Shown here: in pieces, positions 36,148 through 48,100 of the stretch
How positions within the stretch are numbered: position 1 is the first letter of the stretch
Layout of the letters: every line of letters starts with the position of its first letter
NCBI RefSeq assembly: GCF_001949145.1
Contig: NW_019091595.1
Span: forward strand, 319,583-383,582
Length of the DNA: 64,000 nt
Origin: Acanthaster planci
Taxonomy: Eukaryota > Echinodermata > Asteroidea > Valvatida > Acanthasteridae
Direction of reading: 5' to 3'
The notes under the pieces: generated by a model
Told to the model about the DNA's origin: nothing
Databases searched by the model: none
Seen by the model: the letters and a program-made list of their open reading frames with translations, nothing else
Made by a program: the position numbers and the translations under genes

Positions 36148-36238
36148 ACTGCAAAAGACAGTAGGCTTAACTCCTTTCTTTTTCGGTTTTTCTTCAACTA
36201 AAGCACTCGAATCTATTATTTCATGGTGTCGTTGTCCG

Positions 36239-36245
36239 TTATATA
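36239..36245 (-). promoter_or_regulatory. TATA-like box of cubilin
   Basis: TATATAA on the minus strand, about 180 bases upstream of the cubilin ATG, placing a possible start site near 36210. It lies at the edge of a CpG-rich stretch. This is a motif match only, and the leader might instead be spliced from further upstream. Confidence 0.35.
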
Positions 36246-37189
36246 ACCACGTAAGCGATGGACAAGCCTACGTCACGTCAGTGGGCTAGCCCGGGCACGT
36301 ACCGAAGTGAGCGTAGGGGGTGTACCGTCGCTGTACTATTTACTTCTGAAAAAGTCTGAACCGTACTGTTACTAAACGTGGCTACTCAGCGTGCGAGTCA
36401 CCGTTGAGCTGGTCACCGTTTCTTCGGCCCTTGAAACTCGACTGCCACTTTAATGCGGTGATAAACTTTTATTTACATTACGGGGGCCTATCGTGTGGTC
36501 GATCGGCCGTGGTGTTCAACACCCTGCTTAAAGCGCTTTAACAAACAGGCTGTCAGCAGCACCACACCGTACCAAAGATGCACTGCATTGCTGGGCATGG
36601 ACTATATCCGGATTTGTCCTTCACGCATGGGTAACTACCTCCTGGCGTGAATAGGTGTAAAATAGTAGGTTACTTGATAACAGTAAGAACGATTGATTTG
36701 GCCATGGAGCTCCGTGACATGCCATACTTCAAAACCATGGCGACACAGCTTATGATATGACCACTGCGCTGTGGAAACAAAAAGCAAAACCGAGAAAAGA
36801 AGTCAGGAAATCGGGGGCAAGATACTCTGAGGTTTTTGTACTGAACAGTAACTTAGGTGTTTTTATTCCCGTACGCTTCAAACGAAAAATTGATAGATGT
36901 AATACAGTCACCTAAAATACAAATCGCAAAAAAGGATGGCCTGATGTTTAGATCCTTCTCAAATCCTTCTCACAGGCAAAAGGAAAAATTATTATTACCA
37001 AATAGACTGAGATAAAATGAGACATATACTTCAATGTAACTTTCATGCACAATCATCGGTAGAATTAAAAGTCTAGGTAACTCGTTGATTAAGATCAAGA
37101 ATGGACTAGAATTACACGGCGCAGTTTTCTCTCGTATTCGTGGCTCGCGAATCCCCCCCCCGGCGCATTCTTGTTGATGTCATTGCTTC

Positions 37190-37435
37190 GTGCCAATCCG
37201 GATCCTAAGTTCGTCATTTCAGTTTAAACCACACCCACTGCACACAGAGTTAGTGGAGATTTTAATGGACTAATCATTTATCTTCATTATAATAGGGTAA
37301 ATGCTCTGATCGCCGTAAGGTTTACATGGAACCATAGAGCCGGAAGTTAACGCGCAACTTCAGCGATCGTCCAATGGGAGCCTGCAAATCGTGGCGCGTC
37401 CACCTTTCGTGCCTTTCTGACGAAGTCACGGATCT
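37190..37435. repeat. dispersed repeat, second copy of the 53.2 kb element
   Basis: Shares long near-identical stretches with 53284-53445, for example gcaacttcagcgatcgtcca and tgggagcctgcaaatcgtgg, as well as cagtttaaaccac. It lacks the clear terminal repeats of the other copy and carries extra sequence at about 37248-37310. Confidence 0.75.
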
Positions 37436-39471
37436 TACATTGGGGTAGTTCGCACCACAGACATATAAAAATTTTTTTACTCTTATGTACGGCTATCTCT
37501 TCTTTTCAAATGTTGCAACTACACTGTTTCGAATCTGCATGGACCAGATTAACTAAACAGAGGATTTTTTCACAATCGGAAAATGGCTTCATAGTATTTT
37601 ATGGCTAGAATTTGTCAACTGTGTGTAAATTCCCTATATCGACGGGTAATTTGCCCACGCTTTTGTATGTAGTCGGGTGCCGTCTCGGCTACGGTACCTC
37701 ACCGTTGTTTTGAATCACTGATGCGCGGCCGTCTTAGGGGTACAGGTGCAGTGTACTAATTCAAGTGACAAATTCTGGCCAGCTCATTAGCATTAATTAA
37801 AGTTCCCCTCCCCCGTATCTTTTGAAAAAGCAGAGTGTTTGGCTCCCAAAATAGGGAGAATGTGTAAATTACTGCTAGGATCAACTCCCTGGGACTTTGA
37901 CCTTCCACGTGAGAGCAGAATGGCTAGAAACTACATTTGAAAAAATGATCAAAAAATCACTTTTCGGGAGGTGGTTTTGTTTTGTGGGGATAATTAAAAA
38001 CGTAATCAGTTAACCCACAAAAAAATTGAAAAGACATTGAAAGACTTGGGACCAGATAATTTTTTAATAGTGGTTTTGAAAACTCATCGTGGTTCATCTT
38101 CACACAGCTAAGAAACAAAGGATGTGCACGCCATCGCTTTATACAGTACTGAATGAGAAGAGTTTGAACGTAGGGGGCGCTTGTCCCGCAACACCCTTCC
38201 GTCCCCTCCCACGTGTACGTGCAAAAAGCATCTTTATGTGTGATGGTAATACGTTTCCGTACTAGACATCTATGTTGGCTAGTCAAAGCGGTGACCGACC
38301 AATTTTCGCTCTGAAATGCTGTTGCAGAGGTCTGAGCACTTTAGAGTATGAGCACGAACGACTTGAGTTGAAAGCGCGGGAATCGGCAGCTGCACATTTT
38401 CTGTTGCATCACCTGCTCTGCTTTCATGTTCGATCTCCTTGATGGCTTTCAGAAAGGGCCGAGATTTGAAGAGTGCCATACTCGTCTCTGCAGGTTAACT
38501 TGGTGCATGTATGATGCACTCGACATGAATAACAGTTTATACTAATGCTAGCCTTTGACGTCATTCTATTCAACCAACACATAAACGTACATGTATATTA
38601 TGTTTGCCACATTATATTGTTCAGTGTGACATCAGTGTTTTTATTTGTACCGTCTATACTATTTGTGTGATTCAGGCATGGGTGGAACGGTGTAGTTTAA
38701 CTTTTGATGAGATGATGTACCGAAGGCTCCTCGAATTGATGTAGAATGGTGGTGATCGACAAAATTAATAAGCGTTACCGCGTATACAACCGAAGGCTGT
38801 TAGGGGATTTGATCGGAATCATAATCATCGTCCACGAGATCCTGCACCCGGTATTAAATTTACTCAAACAATGTTTCGTTTTCAGAATTCAGATCCATCA
38901 GAATAATTTCCTTTTAATCCTTGCTTACAGAAATACATCTATATCGTTTGCTTCTCTCTTGGAAAACCATTTTGTAGTCTTTTGTCCTGGTCTGCGTGTA
39001 CATGCAAATATGGGATGTGATCATTTGGGATGCAGTCCTTTTCTTCCGCCTTTTTCTGTACAATGATTTCAATTATATCCTCATAAATGAATTAAGTTTG
39101 ACTGCCAAGATATTTGCACGACAGTCTGTCATCCTGATCGCCATATGAAGCAAGATATGAGATGGACAGAACCTCCCCCATTGTCTCACTGGAATCTGAG
39201 GAATTCTTTTCAGAGCGGATGTGTTGGGTAACAATAGTCTAGAGTGTGTATAGCGATAGGACATGGTGGGGGTACCCCTCGACCTCATTTCTTGCTGGAT
39301 ATACCCGTCGCAGTAGCCGCCCTGAGCAAAAGGTGAGGACTGCTCATTTTGTTGGTAGCAACGAGAATCAGCATCAGTACAGTTCCCACCAAAGGAGCCT
39401 CCGCAGGGATGAGCGAATATCTTTCAGTGTTATAGATTCAAGCATCAGAACACATTTCAAGATAATTCAGC

Positions 39472-39636
39472 CAGCGGCTTAGCTAAGGTCAACACTGTCG
39501 GGGGCTAGTAGGGGGGCTGGATACAGCGGGAGCGGAGTTCTAGTATTTCTTGTTTTCTTTGTTTTCCGAACTTCCAGTGGGGGCGACGATTTTTACCAGG
39601 GGGGGATGCTCAGGGTCACCCCCCGCTACACCTCTG
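39472..39636. mobile_element. small hAT-like element (165 bases)
   Basis: Ends CAGCGGCTTAGCTA (left) and CAGAGGTGTAGCGG (right, inward) match the CAGnGGnGTAGC termini common in hAT elements. Flanks AATTCAGC (39464-39471) and AATTCAAC (39637-39644) form an 8-base target duplication with one mismatch. The interior is G-rich and non-coding. Confidence 0.78.
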
Positions 39637-41820
39637 AATTCAACCCGAGGGAGAAACGAAAACATTGATGTTGCATTGGATCTTGACCCACATCGATGAG
39701 ACAAACTGCACAATTTGGCTCGGGTTAATCATTGCAGCAGATATACTCGAGACACCAGGGAAAGATACCCTATTCAGATTTTTTAACGTAAGATACACTG
39801 ATTAATTTATTCAGCCAATGATCATAAAGAAAAAATCACTTAATGAATTCTAAAATACGCTATAATTACACAATCACAACAATACTTCAAAAAACCATTT
39901 AGATTACAAATATACATACTTTACAATTACAATAATAATACAAGTACACTTTAACCAGTTTAATTAAAACCCATGCAACCAGGGGAGGAACTATTGAAAC
40001 CGAACTGTTAATTTATAAATACATATTTTATACATTAAAATATTTCCTTGTTAAAACCCGCAATCTGATCTATGAAACTGCAACGGTTAGTTCCAGCCCC
40101 TACTGATCTCAGCCTTCTTTTTGGAAGCATCATATAAAAGACTTCTTTAATTGAGTGATGCATTTCCTGAACAATGTTTTGGGTCCACTTCCTCATTCTC
40201 TTACTGTTGTCTGCATAAACTCCGATCATGCGCAATGCATATTTAGCTATACGCAGTTGAGTTGTTATCGATTTCACTCTCAGGTGGTTACACACATGTT
40301 CGGTATATTTTTCTTGTACAGTGTTGGCATTTTTGATTTTTTTTTTCGCCCCAGCCGAAGCTGTCACAACGTTACTTTTATTCCAACCAGATGGTCAGAA
40401 TTTGAACCAAAAATATCATTTATGTGGACGTGTATGCGCAATACATACAGCGCTGACGCGTGTATATCCATGGATACATGCATGCTTCCACGAAATTTTA
40501 TTTCAGTTCGTCAAACATTTTTTTTTTCAGTTCGGGTTTAATTTATAAGGGTTTGTCGAAAAGGCTTCTTATTTAAGTCTACGTTTTGGGAAATTACGGG
40601 TGATATCTGTAACAGAAATCAAGATGTGGGACGGTTAACTTCCCTTTCTTTGTTCTCTAAAACAGAAGAGCCTAGAAATAATAAAACATAAAATAAAAGT
40701 ACAAACACCAAACACGCGGAACCCAACCAAACCAGATCAAACCATAACCCTTCTTTCTCTCCAATGCGTTGAATCCTGAATCCATTGAACTTGCCGAGAC
40801 GCAACCATTAATTCACTGCACTCCGGACGAGCATAAGGCACAAGTTATTGCCTATAGGGCTGATCCGTCTTCGTCGTTGCTAAGTAGCCAAGAATCGTCG
40901 CGTTTCCTCTTCAGAGACAGCAACTGAGCGGGTCCGTTGGCTAGTTGGTATTTCCGTCGTTGTTTCATCAGCTCATGTGACTCGGAGGTACTCCCCCCAA
41001 ATGCTGGCGAGGCCTGTACATATATCCTCCATTCATGAAATAACTCACTCTTCTTGCTTAATCACTCTATACCGAGAACATCACCCCAAGATTTTAGAGT
41101 GGGGTGTTGAAGTTCAAAGATAAGCGTGGCAACAGATACAAGTATAAATATCAATGGCTCATCATCCAGAAACATCATGATGCTTCAATTCTGTTCTGTT
41201 GTTGTATGGATGCTAAATAGCGAACCAGAATGGGAGGTATCTAGGTAACGAGAGACAGGGGTGTGGGAGGCACTTTGTGTCATCTGAAACCCTCGTGCCA
41301 TCCCGGCTGGCTTGAGGCTCTCTGGAAGCTGCGTGTGAATCTGAGTGCCTTTTCCTTTCTGAGTTAGTGCACTGAATGAGTCTATTATAATCTCTAAGGC
41401 ATGTCGTTGCCTTGTTGGTGATTTTTTCCTTTTTTTCCCAGTTGATCATTTAAGGATTTTAGTTTCCTTCCGTGGTTTCCCCTTCAGTAAAAAGTTCTGT
41501 ATTATACGCTGAAAATATTCTTAGAAGTTTTTTTAGTTGGGGAACGTGTCTTCAGCCTGGCGCTGCCCCAGCAACCAGTAAAGTCTACGTATCTACCACC
41601 GAATCTTTCCCAATCACGTCACGGTCATCAAGATTAGACGCATGCGCGGACGATCGATATTGCGCATAATAATTACCGTGCATGACAACTTGCATCCAGG
41701 GTAGAGAACACTTGTCTCAGCTGGTTCAGAAGTACACGTAAACGCATAGGTCTACGGTACTGGCGTAAGAGACCAGGAAGTTTGTCTCTTTTGTAAAGTT
41801 CTGTATTGAAGACTTGGGGT

Positions 41821-42129
41821 ATGCAAGTTCAACTTCACACAGTTTTGTTCATTTGTCTGTCTTCGGCTTTCACCGCGTCGGACGCGGATGCTGCCGCTGA
41901 GGACACGTGTATTTCTCCGGCGACAAATGACACCAAACCACGCGTCGGTCACGACGTGCCTCCTCTTCCCAACCGGACTCCGATCTACGTCGGCGGTATG
42001 TTCCCCATTGAAAATAACCAGCTCTTCGGCCTTGTGAATGACTCCGTTCTCGCTGCAGTCCAACACATCAATGACCTAGATGGCATACTTGACGGGTACG
42101 AACTCAAAATGACGTGGAACTGGACAGAG
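41821..42129 (+). CDS. receptor exon 1: signal peptide and start of ligand domain
   Basis: Residues 1-103. The ATG at 41821 is the first in frame after an in-frame stop at 41794-41796. Residues 5-18 are hydrophobic, giving a signal peptide ending near DADA. IYVGGMFPI (55-63) and the helix LVNDSVLAAVQHINDL (71-86) match the first strand and helix of the GABA-B Venus flytrap. The exon ends ...WTE with donor gtgggt, phase 0. Confidence 0.88.
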
Positions 42130-45100
42130 GTGGGTTTGTTCATGCACTTTTCAATTTTTTTAAATAATATCTAATAATAACCCCATCAGCAGCTATGGTC
42201 AAACATGACAAATAGCACTGGTGTACAATCAATCTCACGACAGCAGGCAAGGAGTAAAGACAGCATTTATCTAGGACATTAAGGATAATCAGCCCATTAT
42301 CAAATTGCTACGCATGAAGTTGTGTGACTTATCAAAAAATGATGCATAGCCTTTAAGCATTGAGCCTCCTCCTGTGACGGATGCCCACTGACATGGGGGG
42401 GGGAGAGCATATTCCACCTTTTTACAGCGACGGGTGGGAAATTTACACCATTGCCAGTAGCGCCAAGAATAACTGAATCAATTCTGTGACTCAAAGTGAG
42501 TCGCGTCATGGGGACAACCAGATGAGTTGAGTCAAGAGGTCTATGCTGGTGCTGAGTGCTTTTGAGTCACCAACATCCAACAACCTTGCCGAACTCAAAC
42601 AATTCTACATGTTTAAGTTCGGCACGGCAAAAAGCACGGCGTTTAGCGCAATTTTGCTCGGCAAACTTAATTCGGCACGGCAAGCCCTTTATAGCTCGAC
42701 AGGTTATGTCGCGCTATCGTCACTCCACATGGCAGTGGCATAAGTTCAGCATTTAGCGCAACGGCCGCGCTATTGCCGTACTGTTGCCAGACTCGTTTGA
42801 ATTAAGTTCGGCAAGTGGCACTGCGTCTACATAGTCTTAGTCTAAGGTCTATATACGTGTAGTGAGTTTCAACAGTTCTTGTACCCCCTCTGATTTGTCG
42901 TCTCTCTGCTACAAAACTTCAGTGTCCCAACTGATTCAATTATTATTGAAATACGGACCGTGGGGAAGTGTATATAATCTCTATAAACGCAGAGAACCCC
43001 TCAAAAAGAGTGAGTCTCTTGCATGAATTCACTCCAAAAGAGTGAAAATCACTCTACGAAAGTGAAAATCTCTCAAAAAGGGGAGCCATACAAAGAACAA
43101 CTCTTTTTTGGAGTTGTCCCTTATACTTTTTTTGAAATAGTAGAAATTTCAATCTTTTGGGATGGTTTATAAAGAACTCTCTCGTTTTAAATTAGTTTTC
43201 ACTCATTTGCATTATTTTGTGTGCATTCATGTGGACTTTTGGAAGTTACTATGCGCCACCTCGAAATATTCTGCTGGTGACGCGAGTCACCGAGTAACCC
43301 TTCATATTTTCTCAAGATGAACTATATCGGTCAGAAGGTGCCACACAAAGTCATTAGAAGCAACTAATACTTATTTAAGTGTCATGTGTGCACGAATAAT
43401 GCTTGTACCAGACTAATTTCCAATGATTTATGGTCAGAATTTTCAGGACCACCGCGTGGTTTTCGTTGTGCCGCGTACTGATCGCTTATATCTCAAAATA
43501 TATTCAGTATTCAGTTTATGGTTTTAATATGGCCCTTGTTAAATTGTGAAGTGCATTTGAACCTCACTGCCAGACTCAGTTGAACTTTACATCTCAGCAT
43601 TTTTTTCTCACTGAAACAGCTGGGAGCTGCGTTTTCTCAGATATCGTTGCAATTTGTGCTGAGAATTCAGAGGTTTTACATTGATGATATCTTACAGTTA
43701 TTTCAACCGCAATTTTGTGAAAATTGGACGAAGTGTTCTTACTCAAATTTACTGTTGTTATTTTTCAAAGACTGGTCAACAATTTGTTCATTAACTGTGC
43801 CAATAAACACCGTTATTGCATGACGGATGACGCAGGCTCGCTAGATGTACTCATTTTTTTTTTTTATAAAGGATGCCTTTAAACGCATGCCGTCCATGCA
43901 TGCATGTTCCAGCAGTACTTCCCAGGCTAGAACTGAATCCTCAGCCGGGAAAAGTTCATGGAACGTTGGACTGGAGAAGTTGACCTGCGCGAGCAAACAG
44001 GTGGCGACACACGTACATGCTTCCCGTCCTTTGCCACTGGCATTGTAATGGCGATTAAAATTATTTTTGAGCCTGGTAAAACAAACATAAGATTGTTTAT
44101 TGCGGGCGCTAAAATCAAGTATCCACTCTCAAACCATGTTATAGTTTTACATTTCCGCTGATAGAAAGTTTACTGTGGTCAGTGTAACCCATGCATGGGC
44201 AATGAGGATAGATTAGGCCTACCTTATAGTTTGTTATCGATTTTCCAGTCCAGTCCATACGTCACACCATGGTTATACCACAGAGCTAGCTATCCAATCC
44301 CGTAAAAAACGCGTCATCGAAGTTCACTTGGCTTATGAGTAAAACCAGTCTGGTCATTTGTGGTTTCATTGTGCTGTTACGACTTACTTTTCCAATGAGA
44401 TTTTCTGTCAAGTAGAGATCATCCAAGCCGTAATCATTAATGTGAAACATCTAGCCTGGATGCTAGTCTCGCATCAATATTGGAAACATCATGCATGACG
44501 AAATGTGCAAACCAGCGCTGTCTTAATTTGCCAGTTTTTGTATTATTTGTTTTATTAATAGGGTCTCCCTAACCGAGCCCTGCGACTGTTGTATGACTTC
44601 GTCTACGTCGACCCGCCTGTCCTGATGGTCTGGGGACCGATGTTTTCGCGCGTGGCTGTCATCGTCAATGAGGTTGCGGCAGAGTATAACATCATACAGG
44701 TAAAGACCGTCCGGTGCCTGTACTGCCTTGTCTGCAACTCTGAAAAGCGCTGTGAAGACCCACATTCACGCATTAGTATACATCTTTGTGAATCAAATTA
44801 TGTGTCACAACTGGGTCGGCGCATCAGTTGTAAGTGCTGAACAATCCTTCAGCTCTTGAGCATGGTTATGGGTTGCTTTTCTTGAACTCTATGTTTCAAA
44901 CGATAAATCAATAAGTGTCTGCAGAAGAAAGGAATGTAGGTCCATGGATACACGAATCTAAGCACTTGATAACCAAAGAACCTTATACAAATGGTCAAAT
45001 CATGGTAATTTTTGTGTTGGGAAACATCTGTCTACACCATTGCGGCTGCAGAGGTGAAGTCACAGCCTGTCTGCTTTTCGCATCATCACTCAGAACAATA

Positions 45101-48100
45101 GATTTGGAACTTTCCTTTTCTGTGATGGGAGTGGCGAATTCCAGTTCGCTCCACACATTTCAATGGAGGAATCGTGAATCAGCGTGTTCTTTCACTTAAT
45201 CTCGGAACGGCCAACGAGTTATCAGTGTTTGCGGTACCAATCCATCTGTGGTCTGGCCTATAGCCAACCTCAGTAAGAACGTTAAGTGTCATTACACATA
45301 AAGCGGTGACGCCGCCCTATATTTTACCTTTATAACGCAGGAGTGGAAACTCGTTTGTTATTCATGTTAACGTATTCCACAACAACAATGACGTAGCAGG
45401 CAGACCGTGACGTTATATCTGTGAAAACTCTGATTGGCCAGAATGCGCAGTATCAGCGCGGTATCGTTAAAAAATCGCTTTGGTTTCTAAACGCAGCGGT
45501 TTGTCGACCGAAAGCGCGGTTTGTCCGCTCTGAATGTGAACAATAGAAAAACCGTACACCCGCGAGAAATCGCGTGTTTAACGCGCCTTAATCCCGACAT
45601 TCTGCGAATTCTGCGCATAACTGCGAATTTATCGTTCCACCACAGACTTGTTCAAGGCGTGCCACAATGTAGTATAAAATGATCAATTCAGGCTGGCCGT
45701 TAGTAACCGGCCAAAGGTCCTCCTGCAATCGTGAAACGCCTTGAACAAGAGGTTTTGTGAATCGGTAGAATCGGGAAAATGTGGTGCGGGCTAGATTTAA
45801 AACAATGCGCGGGACAGTTTAGCAGATAAAGCGCTGATAGAGTGCTCTATGGGTCGGAAGTTCAAGATCTGCTTCAGCCAATGTCGCCTGGGCACTGCCA
45901 AAGGCAAACGCATGATGTAAATGGTGTAATTTAGTCGAGCTCTTACTGAAAAGAGTTCATCTGAATAGTATTAAACCCATCTCGTGCGAATTTTTATTCT
46001 ATGTAACAGGCTGAAGAATCCAGGCTTGAGATAAAGGCTAGCGTCCCAGTAGTTTGTTTTTGTTCTAATCACGTTTTTCTTGATATACCGGTATGAATTA
46101 AGTTCGGTCCTACTTTATTTCATCTTGCAGATTTTTTTCTCTCGTTCGTGGACCAGAGAATTTTTTCAAAGATTACACTCCCAATTACACTCCGAAATTT
46201 CAACAGGTAAGCGCCAGGTGATGACTAGTCTCCTTTCAAGACTGGCAAGAAAACTGAATTTTCTCATAGGAAAGTATTCCCTAGAATGCTGTATAATTTA
46301 AAACAGAAAATGGGTAGCATGCAAAATAGGAAACGCCTTCAGCTTCTAGGTTGGCTTTTCCAATTGCTTCCCTCCGATCTTTCCGCCCAGGTCACGTTGG
46401 CCAATTCGCCCACCTTGCCCAACCAGACCCGGTTCCCACTCACCGTTCGCTGCGGCCTGCTGGAGGACGAGCTCAACCAGCCCCGCCTCGCTCTCATGAA
46501 GAAAATGGGCTGGACCCGGGCAGCCATTGTCTTCGAAGACATTGAGTACTTCCGCTCGGTAGGAATCTGCGCGGATGGGATTCGCAAACCCGTGATACAA
46601 AGCACAAAACAGCCCCAAAGAAGTACACGTTTGGCCGTCGAAAAGTAGAGCCTGCATGCACTTTACAATAATCAGTTATCACAAAAGTGTGACTCTGTCA
46701 AAGAGTAGCTCGCGTTTGCTGAGGTACAGTTGTGAAATTGGTGCATGTACTATATAAATTAAATGTGCACTAATTAGCTTCAAAACTGAAGCACCCTTTT
46801 ATAAGCTGCCATGTAGTGGAACGTAACTATCAGGGGGAGCGGGTTAGCGTAGCGGTTCTTTCCTCGCTTTGCACCAATGAGGCCCGGGTTCGAGTGCATT
46901 TGGTTTCGAGTCCATACTCGCTCTCGCAGGTTTTCTCCGGGTACTCCAGTTTTCTCCTGCCTCTAAAACTGGACCTTCTTCCTAACTTCGTAATGTGATG
47001 ATGATTAATAAAGTGTATGAATAAACGTACAGTTATTGGCGCAAATACCTGAGTTGCTGAAAGCGCCATTAAAACAAAAGAACAACAACAACAACAACGT
47101 AACTGTCGCAGGAATGCTGATATTCCCTGTGTTTCAACAAGGGCGGGGTCAGAACCAAATGTTCGAGGCAGGTCAAATTTTTGTCAGGGGAGGGGAAACA
47201 TTTGGAAATGTCGTTATTCAACATCGAGCTATAATCTGCCTCTGTTCAAAGTTGAAACTAAAACATCTTTAATCCCCCTCTGGAAGACATTTCTCAAATT
47301 CGGTGCTAGATTGTCTGAAACAAGCCTCATGAACCACCTAGCCCTTTTTATCAGCAGAACTCGAAAGACTTGGCACAGACGCTAGAGGACGGAGGCGTAA
47401 CTGTATTGACGGTTGAAGCTATCAATGACAAGAACAAACACCGTGCACAGATCATCAATTTGATGGTGAGTTTCATTCCCTCCTCAAATGCAGGCGTTAG
47501 TTGGGGGACGGGGCAAGCGGTATTTTCCCGCACATGAAAAGGGGGGGGGGGAACGAAAAAGCAAATAAGAATGCTCTTGAAGAATATCTCGGAAATGAAC
47601 GCTTCCACAATCGATAGTTTGTTAGTTTGCTGCTATTTAGCTACGCCCATAACTTCAGTCCTTCTTTTTCGTGCCCGGGGTGGGGTCGCAAAGTAGTAAA
47701 CTGCAACGAGGTGGAGATTCAGGACGCTGTCAGGTGCAAAAAGGAAATGTAAATAAAATTCTATGTGTAAAATCAGGAGAGTGAAAAATCATGTTTGGGG
47801 TGGTGGAAAAGGCTGAGAGTACTGAATGACAGTATGTTACAGCGATTTACCCAAACCGATTTTGTGTCGTCTTCATAGTCTAATTTTGTTATTGAAATTA
47901 AACAGTATAAACATTTTATTTGTGCCATGAGCGGCAAATAAACCATGGCTATATATGTGCCTGTCTCTTGCCTAAAAATGGAAGGTGATAAACATAATTA
48001 TAAAGCACCCAATTTGCGTAAACATGTCGTATCATGCGAATCGGGCCACCTCGCTCTCAGTATGCCAGTATATATGTATGTCATTAATTTTGGTTACTGT

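Larger units (their letters stand above)
36246..41820. other. intergenic region between divergent cubilin and receptor genes
   Basis: The two genes are head to head, about 5.8 kb apart between start codons. This stretch is visibly richer in CpG than the cubilin introns. It contains a repeat copy (37190-37435) and a small hAT-like element (39472-39636). A 110-codon minus-strand frame at 40035-40367 has no ATG near its start and no motif I know. I see no TATA box close to the receptor ATG. Confidence 0.6.

Noticed and set aside
38746-39066. A 106-codon plus-strand open frame with hydrophobic stretches upstream of the receptor gene.
   Set aside because: The hydrophobicity follows the AT-rich composition; no signal peptide, splice or family signature was found.
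40035-40367. A 110-codon minus-strand open frame, KKKIKNANTVQEKYTEHVCNH and following, in the intergenic region.
   Set aside because: It has a stop shortly upstream, no ATG near its start, no family motif I recognise and no clear splice sites. A fragment of an unknown gene cannot be excluded.
41806-41820. Receptor start placed at the TTG at 41806.
   Set aside because: TTG starts are not expected for animal genes; the ATG at 41821 gives a good signal peptide and follows an in-frame stop.
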